Positions 57,812-64,000 of a stretch of 64,000 bases of DNA are shown in pieces. The notes under the pieces are model-generated. The model saw only the letters and a list, made by a program, of their open reading frames with translations. It was not told where the DNA came from and searched no databases. The position numbers and the translations under genes are program-made. The stretch comes from Pseudomonas putida (lineage in GTDB: Bacteria; Pseudomonadota; Gammaproteobacteria; Pseudomonadales; Pseudomonadaceae). Position 1 is the stretch's first letter, and each line of letters begins with the position of its first letter. Location of the stretch: NCBI RefSeq assembly GCF_025905425.1, contig NZ_CP109603.1:3550501-3614500 (forward strand), in the 5' to 3' direction.

Positions 57812-59442
57812 GTCGCTTCGGCGTCTTTTTCCTCGGTTTCTTATGGGCCTTGATGGCCCAGGCCGAACCGATGCTGCAAGCCAGCGTCGACCGTACCCGC
57901 CTGGAGGCTGGCGAAAGCCTGGAGCTGACCCTTGAAAGCCAGGACGTGACCCAGTTCGGCAAGCCCGACCTGCGTGCCCTGGAAGGCGACTTCGAGGTGC
58001 GAGGCACACGCCAGCTGAACAGCCTGCACACCCTCGACGGCGAGACCCGCGCCAGCACCCGCTGGATCATCACCCTGCTGCCACGGCGCAGCGGCAGCCT
58101 GCGCATCCCGGAACTGCAGCTGGGCCAGTCACGTAGCCAGGCCATCGACCTGCAAGTACTGCAGGCCGATGCCAGCCGCCAGGACAGCGCCTCCCAGGTG
58201 TTCATCGAGGCGACCCTGGACAGCAACGAGGTCTACGTCCAGGCCCAGGCTGTACTGACCCTGCGCATCTACCATTCGGTGGCGCTGTATGACGACAGTA
58301 GCCTCAGCCCGCTGCAGCTGGAAAACGCCAAGGTCGAGCCACTGGGCGAGTCGCGCACCTACGAGAAGGACATCAACGGCGTACGCCACGGGGTGATCGA
58401 GACCCGCTACGCCGTCTATCCGCAGCAGAGCGGCAGCCTTGAGGTTCCTCCACTGACCTTTAGCGCCACCGCCGCCGCCAGTGTCGACAACGACCAGCCG
58501 CCCTCCGCCGCCCCCCGTGCCGGCCGCCAGGTCCAGGTCAGCTCGCTGCCGCTGCGCCTGTCCGTGCGCCCGATTCCGGCGGCCTGGCCGGCCGGGGCGC
58601 CATGGTTGCCTGCGCGCAGCCTGTCCCTCGAAGAACACTGGAACCCCGACCCAGGCAGCCAGCAGACGCAGATCGGCGATTCCCTCACCCGCAACATCAC
58701 CCTGCGCGCAGACGGTTTGTCCAGCACCCAGCTGCCACCGCTGCCGGCTACCGAAATCACCGGCCTGCGCCGCTACCCCGACCAGCCGCTGCTGCGCAAC
58801 GAAATCAACGACCGCGGCATGACCGCCAACCGCGAAGAGCGCGAAGCCCTGGTGCCGACCCACAGTGGCGAGTTGGCCTTGCCAGCGCTGGAAGTGTCCT
58901 GGTGGAACACCCGCGAAGATCACCTGGAGCACACCAGCCTGCCGGCGCGGACCCTGGACGTGCAGGACAACCCGGCCCTGAGCGCCGACACCCCGGTAGG
59001 CGACAGCCGATCTGCCAACGCCCTGCTATGGCCCTGGCAGCTGGCCACGCTGGTGCTGGCCCTGACCACGCTGCTCGGCTTCGCCTTGTGGTGGCGAGCA
59101 CGTTCGCAACCGGCAGTGCTGCGCGCAGCGCAACAGGGCCCCAGCCCACGCACCCTGCTGGACGACCTCAAGCGCGCCTGCCAGGCCAACGACCCCCAGG
59201 CCACGCGCCAGGCGCTCGACGCCTGGGCCCGCCAGCAACCGCAGACCCTGGCGGAGATGGCGGCGCGCTTCGTGCCGTTATCCGATGCGCTGGATGGGTT
59301 GAACGGGGCGTTGTATAGCGAGAGTGGGCAGTATTGGCAGGGTGAGGATCTGTGGCGGGCAATCGGGACGATTCCGCCGGCCGAGCAGGTGCTACTGCCT
59401 TCGGGGGAAACGGGGAGCTTGCCGCCGTTGTATCCGAAATAA
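57808..59442 (+). CDS. BatD-like oxygen-tolerance protein
   Basis: 544 residues, start overlapping the previous stop (ATGA). Signal peptide (FGVFFLGFLWALMAQAEP), large beta-rich periplasmic BatD region (LQASVDRTRLEAGESLELTL; SSTQLPPLPATEITGLRRYP), a C-terminal transmembrane helix (WQLATLVLALTTLLGFALWW), and a short cytoplasmic tail. BatD proteins work with BatA/BatB; the name comes from aerotolerance in Bacteroides, but in aerobic Pseudomonas the role is more likely envelope stress or protein maturation. Confidence 0.9.
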   Translation: MSRFGVFFLGFLWALMAQAEPMLQASVDRTRLEAGESLELTLESQDVTQFGKPDLRALEGDFEVRGTRQLNSLHTLDGETRASTRWIITLLPRRSGSLRIPELQLGQSRSQAIDLQVLQADASRQDSASQVFIEATLDSNEVYVQAQAVLTLRIYHSVALYDDSSLSPLQLENAKVEPLGESRTYEKDINGVRHGVIETRYAVYPQQSGSLEVPPLTFSATAAASVDNDQPPSAAPRAGRQVQVSSLPLRLSVRPIPAAWPAGAPWLPARSLSLEEHWNPDPGSQQTQIGDSLTRNITLRADGLSSTQLPPLPATEITGLRRYPDQPLLRNEINDRGMTANREEREALVPTHSGELALPALEVSWWNTREDHLEHTSLPARTLDVQDNPALSADTPVGDSRSANALLWPWQLATLVLALTTLLGFALWWRARSQPAVLRAAQQGPSPRTLLDDLKRACQANDPQATRQALDAWARQQPQTLAEMAARFVPLSDALDGLNGALYSESGQYWQGEDLWRAIGTIPPAEQVLLPSGETGSLPPLYPK

Positions 59443-59868
59443 GGATTGGGGATAGGGTTTGGAGGTGCTGGCGCGGCATTTTCTGCGCCTATCAGATCGA
59501 GCGCCGCCCGCGCGGCGCATCGCGACGCAAGGCCGCTCCCACATTTGTTTCGGGCCAGTGAGGCCTGTGAAATCTGCGCGCGATCGCCTTGTTTGTCCGT
59601 CTCGATATCAAGGTGGGCACCGAGGGGCCGCGCGCCCATGTCACAGAAGTAATTGGCCCGAAACAAATGTGGGAGCGGCCTTGCGTCGCGATGCGCCGCG
59701 CGGGCGGCGCTCGATCTGATAGGCGCTGCAAAACTCAAGACATGCACATGCACACCCACACGCCCCCGACATGCACCCTCCCCCCATTGAGTTACCATAC
59801 CCCCCTGCGCACCGCCCACCATCCAAGCCAAGCCCCCGCTTGCTCGACTCGACACCAACAGGTCATCC
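59443..59868. other. Intergenic region batD-sbcD carrying a large inverted repeat
   Basis: 426 bp without a convincing gene. Most of it is occupied by the inverted repeat at 59485-59726. The remaining 140 bp before sbcD is C-rich with ACACGCCCCCGACATGCA-type sequence and should contain the sbcD promoter (a TTACCATA -10-like stretch lies near 59791). Short open frames within the repeat read the same on both strands and are artefacts. Confidence 0.6.
59485..59726. repeat. 73-bp perfect inverted repeat (REP-derived)
   Basis: The left arm 59485-59557 is the exact complement of the right arm 59654-59726. Both carry the sequence TGTGGGAGCGGCCTTGCGTC and a GCGCCGCGCGGGCGGCGC sub-palindrome. The 96-bp centre contains further, diverged complementary stretches (CTGTGA..GCGCGCG against its complement). 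It resembles a P. putida-type repeat distinct from the GGGCTTGCCC REPs seen elsewhere in the window. Confidence 0.95.
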
Positions 59869-61107
59869 ATGCGTCTGTTTCATACCTCCGACTGGCACCT
59901 GGGCCAAAGCCTGCACGGCCAGGAACGCGACTTCGAACACGCCTGCTTCCTCGACTGGCTGCTCAGCCAGCTGCACCTGCGCCAGCCGGATGCGCTGCTG
60001 ATCGCTGGCGACATCTTCGACACGGTCAACCCACCGGTAAAAGCCCAGGAACGCCTCTACGACTTCATCGTCCAGGCACATGAGCAACAGCCCAAGCTGG
60101 ACATCGTGATGATCGCCGGCAACCACGACTCCGGCTCCCGCATCGAACTGCCTGCAGCGCTCATGCGCCGCCTGCGCACCCACGCCCTGGGCCGTGTGCA
60201 CTGGCTCGACGAAGGCCAGCTGGATGCCGAGCGCCTGCTGATCCCGCTGACCAACGCCCGCGGTAAGGTCTGCGCCTGGTGCCTGGCCCTGCCCTTCCTG
60301 CGCCCGGCGGAAGTCACCGGCCCGCAATTGGGTGACGACTACCTGCAAGGCATCACCCAGGTGCACCAGCAACTGATTGCCGCAGCCCAGCAAAAGCGCA
60401 AGAAGGACCAGGCCCTGGTCGCCATCAGCCATGCCCACATGGCCGGGGGCGCGGTGTCGGAGGACTCCGAGCGCAGCCTGATCATCGGCAATGCCGAAGC
60501 CTTGCCGGCCAAGCTGTTCGACAAGGCCATCAGCTATGTCGCCCTGGGCCACCTGCACAAGCCGCAGAAGGTCAACCGCGAAGAACGCATTCGCTACAGC
60601 GGCTCGCCGATCCCGCTGTCGTTCGCCGAAATCAACTACCCCCACCAAGTGCTGGAGGTGGAGCTGGACGGCGCCGAGCTGGTCAGCGTCGAACCGCGCC
60701 TGGTGCCCCGCGCCGTGGCCCTGCAGCGCATCGGCCCGGCGCCGCTCGGCGAGCTGCTCGAACAACTGGCCGAACTGCCGGTGATCGACCTGCTCGAAGA
60801 CCCCAATCGCCAGCCCTGGCTCGAAGTGCGCGTGGTGCTGGACGAACCGCAGCCCGACCTGCGCCAGCAGATCGAAGGCGCCCTGCAGGGCAAGGCCGTG
60901 CGGCTGATCCGCATCGGCGCCGAATACGCCGGGCGCGCCAGTGCCGAGGACGACGCGCTGGCGTTCGTCGAACTGTCCCAGATGACCCCGCAGGACCTGT
61001 TCAGCCGCGCCTGGGAACAGGCCTACGGCAACCCCGCCGATGAACAGGCCCTGGCCGACTTCGCCCTGCTGCTGCAGGACGTCCAGCTGGAAGAGGAACA
61101 GCCATGA
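59869..61107 (+). CDS. sbcD: Exonuclease subunit SbcD
   Basis: 412 residues. Mre11-type phosphoesterase motifs in order: HTSDWHLGQ, AGDIFDT, IAGNHDSG, SHAHMAGG and LGHLHKPQ. With SbcC it forms an ATP-dependent nuclease that opens hairpins and cleaves palindromic DNA at stalled forks. The stop overlaps the sbcC start (ATGA), a typical arrangement. Confidence 0.97.
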   Translation: MRLFHTSDWHLGQSLHGQERDFEHACFLDWLLSQLHLRQPDALLIAGDIFDTVNPPVKAQERLYDFIVQAHEQQPKLDIVMIAGNHDSGSRIELPAALMRRLRTHALGRVHWLDEGQLDAERLLIPLTNARGKVCAWCLALPFLRPAEVTGPQLGDDYLQGITQVHQQLIAAAQQKRKKDQALVAISHAHMAGGAVSEDSERSLIIGNAEALPAKLFDKAISYVALGHLHKPQKVNREERIRYSGSPIPLSFAEINYPHQVLEVELDGAELVSVEPRLVPRAVALQRIGPAPLGELLEQLAELPVIDLLEDPNRQPWLEVRVVLDEPQPDLRQQIEGALQGKAVRLIRIGAEYAGRASAEDDALAFVELSQMTPQDLFSRAWEQAYGNPADEQALADFALLLQDVQLEEEQP

Positions 61108-64000
61108 AGATTCTCGCCATCCGCCTGAAGAACCTGGCATCCCTGGCCGGCCCGATCGACATCGATTTCACCGCCGAACCCCTGGCCAGCGCCGGCCTGT
61201 TCGCCATCACCGGGCCTACCGGTGCCGGCAAAAGCACGCTGCTCGATGCCCTGTGCCTGGCCCTGTTCGGCACCGTCCCGCGGCTCAACGACATCGGCCG
61301 CGAAGCCAAGGTGCCGGACGCCGACGGCGAAATTCCGACTTCCGACCCGCGTAACCTGGTGCGCCGGGGCACGGGCAGCGGCTTTGCCGAAGTCGACTTC
61401 GTCGGCATCGATGGCCGTCGCTACCGCGCCCGCTGGGAAGCCAACCGCGCCCGTGACAAGGCCAACGGCAAGCTGCAACACAGCCGCCAGAGCTTCTATG
61501 ACCTGGACAGCGAGCAGGTCCTGGCCAGCGGCAAGAATGAATACAAGCAACTGGTCGAAGCACGCCTGGGCCTTAACTTCGAGCAGTTCACCCGTGCGGT
61601 GATGCTGGCCCAGAGCGAGTTCGGCGCCTTCCTCAAGGCCGACGACAAGGAACGCAGCGAGCTGCTGGAAAAGCTCACCAACACGGCGATCTACACCCGC
61701 CTTGGCCAGCGCGCCTTCAGCAAGGCCCGCGAGGCCGGCGAAACGCACAATGCCCTGAAAGACCGTGCCAGCCACCTGCTGCCCATGCTCACCGAAGCCC
61801 GCGCCGAACTCGACCAGCGCCTGGAGCAGGCGCAGCAGCAGTTCAAGGCCGACCAGGCGCGTGAGCGCCAGCTGGAACAACAACGTGCCTGGCTCAATGA
61901 ACAGTGCCAGTTGCAGGTTCAGCGGGCCGAAGCCAGCGCAACCCTGCACGCCGCTGAACAGGCCTGGGAGCAACTGGCCGAACAGCGCCTGGACCTGCAA
62001 CGCCTGGATCGCCTGGCGCCCCAGCGCCACCAGTTCCACCGTCAGCAGGCCTTGGCGGCGCAGCTCGCGCCACTGGCCAGCGCGGTCAGCGAACAACAGC
62101 GCCAGCAAAACGACCTGCAAGGCCGTACCGGCGAACTTGAGCAGGCACTCGAAGCCGCACGCCAAGCGCTGACCCAGGCCCAGGCCAGCCAGGGCGAAAA
62201 CGCCCCGCGCTTGCGCCAGGCGTTCGCCGAGCAAGACACCCTCACCCGCCTGGAACAGGAACTGGGTAAAGTTCGCGAGACCGGCCAGCAGGCCGACCTG
62301 GCTGCCGCCGAGCTGCAACAACAGCTGCAGCAGCTTGAAGAACAGCAGCAGCGCGGCCAGCAGCAACTGGTGCAGATTGACGCGGCCCTGGCCGAAAGTA
62401 CCCCCCTGGCCGCCCTCACCAACGCCTGGCAGGCCTATCGCCCGCAACTGCAACAGTTGCTGCAGATCGGCAACCGCCTGAACCACGGCCGTGAAGAACT
62501 GCCGGGGCTGCAGGCCCAGGCCAGCCAGGCCAATGCGCAACTGCAGGAACAGCGCGACGCCCTTGAGGTGCTGTTCCGCGAGGCCGCAGCAGAGCCCCAG
62601 GCCCTGGCCGAGCAGCTCGACCTGCTGGGTGGCATGCTGCAGGAAAACCGCAAGCAACAACGCGCCGTGGAAGAACTGTCCCGCCTGCATGGCCGCGAGC
62701 AAGAGCTGCAACAGGCTATCCACTCGCTGCGCGAACGCCAGCAACAGGCCCTGCAGCAACGCCAGCAACTGATTGGCGAAGGCACCGCCGCCAAGGCCGA
62801 GCTGGAGGCCGCCGAGCAGGCGCTGACACTGACCCGGCAACTGCTGGAACGTCAGCGCCTGGCCCGCAACACCAGCGTCGAGGAACTGCGGGCGCAGTTG
62901 CGCGATGGCGAACCGTGCCCGGTATGCGGCAGCGCAGAACACCCGTTCCATCAGCCCGAAGCGTTGCTGCAGAGCCTTGGCCGGCATGACCAGGCCGAGG
63001 AAGCCACGGCCCTGGCGCAGGTTGAGCAATTCAACACCCGCCTGATCGAGCTGCGCACCCAGGTGGGTGTGGTCAATGGCCAGATCAAGGAGTATCAGCA
63101 CCAGCAGGGGCAACTGAACGAGCAGTTGCAGCCGTTGGCCGAGCAACTGGCCGCCCACGCCTTGTGGCCCGCCCTCAGTGCCCATGACGAAAAGGCCCGC
63201 AGTGCCTGGCTGGACAGCCAGCTGCGCCGCCTCGACCAGGAAATCGGTCGCGACGAACAACGCCAGGCCACCCTGCTGACCCTGCAAAGAGACGCTGCCC
63301 GCCTCAACCAGCAACTGCAAAACGCCAGCGAAGCCCAACAGCAGGCGCAACGCCGCCTGGACCAGCAGCACCAGGCCCTGGCCGCCGACCAGGAGCGCCT
63401 CGAACAGGCCCTGGCCGATTTCGCGACCTTGCTACCGCCCCCTGTGCTGCAGGCCCTGCGCGATGAGCCGGCGCACGCGTTCCTCAGCCTCGACCAGCAG
63501 ATCGCCCAGCGCCAGCAACAGCTGGACCAGCAGAAGGACGAACTGCACGAACAACAGCAACGCCTGCAACAACTGGAGCGCCTGCACGACCAGCAGCAAA
63601 CCCGCGTCCAACGCCAGCAGGAACTGCAACAGCAGATCAGCGGGTTGGCCGAGCAGATGGCCAAGGCCCGCGCCGCACTGGCCGCGCTGTTGGGCGAACA
63701 CGCGCGCGCCGAAGACTGGCAGCGCCAACTGGAGCAACAGGTGGAGCAAGCCCGCGCAGGCGAAGCCGAGACCGCCGAGCGCTTGCAACAGGCCCGTACG
63801 CAAGCCCTGCAACTGGCCGGCGAACTCAAGGCCAACCTCGCCCGCCAGCAGACGCTGGAACACGAACACCAGCAACTGCAGGGTGAAATCGCCCAATGGC
63901 GCGCCGAACACCCCGAGCTCGACGACAGCGGCCTCGACCGCCTGTTGGCCATGGACGATGCGCACGTGGGCGAACTGCGCCAGTGCCTGCAAGCGGCGCA
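61104..64000 (+). CDS. sbcC: Exonuclease subunit SbcC, 5' part (runs off window)
   Basis: Open from ATG for 965 codons to the window edge; full-length SbcC is usually 1050-1250 residues, so the Walker B/signature end lies outside. Walker A ITGPTGAGKSTLLDAL at residues 35-50. The Rad50-type zinc hook CPVC is at residues 605-608 (GEPCPVCGSAEHP). Long Gln/Glu/Leu-rich coiled coils flank the hook (QLEEQQQRGQQQLVQ and similar). Because of the Gln-rich coils, all other reading frames show long false open frames. Confidence 0.97.
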   Translation, partial: MKILAIRLKNLASLAGPIDIDFTAEPLASAGLFAITGPTGAGKSTLLDALCLALFGTVPRLNDIGREAKVPDADGEIPTSDPRNLVRRGTGSGFAEVDFVGIDGRRYRARWEANRARDKANGKLQHSRQSFYDLDSEQVLASGKNEYKQLVEARLGLNFEQFTRAVMLAQSEFGAFLKADDKERSELLEKLTNTAIYTRLGQRAFSKAREAGETHNALKDRASHLLPMLTEARAELDQRLEQAQQQFKADQARERQLEQQRAWLNEQCQLQVQRAEASATLHAAEQAWEQLAEQRLDLQRLDRLAPQRHQFHRQQALAAQLAPLASAVSEQQRQQNDLQGRTGELEQALEAARQALTQAQASQGENAPRLRQAFAEQDTLTRLEQELGKVRETGQQADLAAAELQQQLQQLEEQQQRGQQQLVQIDAALAESTPLAALTNAWQAYRPQLQQLLQIGNRLNHGREELPGLQAQASQANAQLQEQRDALEVLFREAAAEPQALAEQLDLLGGMLQENRKQQRAVEELSRLHGREQELQQAIHSLRERQQQALQQRQQLIGEGTAAKAELEAAEQALTLTRQLLERQRLARNTSVEELRAQLRDGEPCPVCGSAEHPFHQPEALLQSLGRHDQAEEATALAQVEQFNTRLIELRTQVGVVNGQIKEYQHQQGQLNEQLQPLAEQLAAHALWPALSAHDEKARSAWLDSQLRRLDQEIGRDEQRQATLLTLQRDAARLNQQLQNASEAQQQAQRRLDQQHQALAADQERLEQALADFATLLPPPVLQALRDEPAHAFLSLDQQIAQRQQQLDQQKDELHEQQQRLQQLERLHDQQQTRVQRQQELQQQISGLAEQMAKARAALAALLGEHARAEDWQRQLEQQVEQARAGEAETAERLQQARTQALQLAGELKANLARQQTLEHEHQQLQGEIAQWRAEHPELDDSGLDRLLAMDDAHVGELRQCLQAA

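Noticed and set aside
59589..60083. Possible gene across the 73-bp inverted repeat and sbcD start
   Set aside because: It is made of repeat sequence plus the wrong frame of sbcD; the near-identical peptide appears on the opposite strand because of the palindrome.
61023..63371. 782-codon frame antisense to sbcC
   Set aside because: Leu/Gln-rich frame produced by the coiled-coil codons of sbcC on the other strand.

Overview
The window looks like chromosomal DNA of a Pseudomonas of the P. putida group. Reasons: high GC with strong third-position bias, several REP elements of the P. putida type (TGTGGGAGCGGGCTTGCCC and complements), and diagnostic gene sets (crfX-cmpX-sigX-oprF, ppsA/ppsR, the large NAD-glutamate dehydrogenase, nasST, rmf/pyrD, a FecIR-rich iron repertoire). 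Nearly all of it is core genome with a few accessory insertions. No tRNA, rRNA, IS element, prophage or CRISPR was seen.

Layout. 1-5.1 kb: the end of a hybrid sensor kinase, a Fur-box-preceded fecI-fecR-TonB receptor iron-uptake locus, and yggL. 5.2-13.5 kb: dacB, a CHASE/PAS/GGDEF diguanylate cyclase, rlmKL, rmf and pyrD. 13.6-19.3 kb: a nitrate-assimilation block (nasS, nasT, a nitrate MFS porter, a PP2C-phosphatase/Ser-Thr-kinase fusion, and a SUMT/cobA-type siroheme methylase). It has a good sigma-54 promoter upstream and an ANTAR-type hexaloop hairpin plus attenuator between nasT and the porter. 19.4-28.7 kb: oprF, sigX, cmpX, crfX (envelope stress unit), a ZntB/CorA-like channel, rraA, an alpha/beta hydrolase, and divergent ppsA and ppsR. 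28.9-34.4 kb: NAD-glutamate dehydrogenase and a small acidic protein.

34.5-43.8 kb is more accessory: a LysR regulator with a FAD amine oxidase and an orphan PotF-type binding protein; a small conserved hypothetical; a Nudix hydrolase; and a MexHI-like RND pump transcribed divergently from soxR, with a SoxR box in a 19-bp promoter spacer. 43.8-47.8 kb: a second fecI-fecR-TonB receptor set on the minus strand. 48.0-51.1 kb: a three-gene unit (class II aldolase, DapA-family lyase, BenE-type transporter) of unknown substrate, preceded by a TGACAC/GTGTCA palindrome. 51.1-52.4 kb: a lone DUF2235/Tle1-like lipase-fold protein. 52.6-59.4 kb: a tightly overlapping MoxR-DUF58-DUF4381-VWA-VWA/TPR-BatD operon. 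59.4-59.9 kb: a 73-bp perfect inverted repeat. 59.9-64.0 kb: sbcD and the start of sbcC, which runs off the edge.

No wholly new defence or mobile system is evident. The most interesting items are the RNA-based nitrate switch next to an unusual phosphatase-kinase fusion, the aldolase/lyase/transporter unit with its own operator-like palindrome, the orphan Tle1-like protein, and the MIDAS-deficient VWA/TPR subunit of the MoxR operon. All functional assignments come from reading the sequence by eye against remembered family features; no database search was run.
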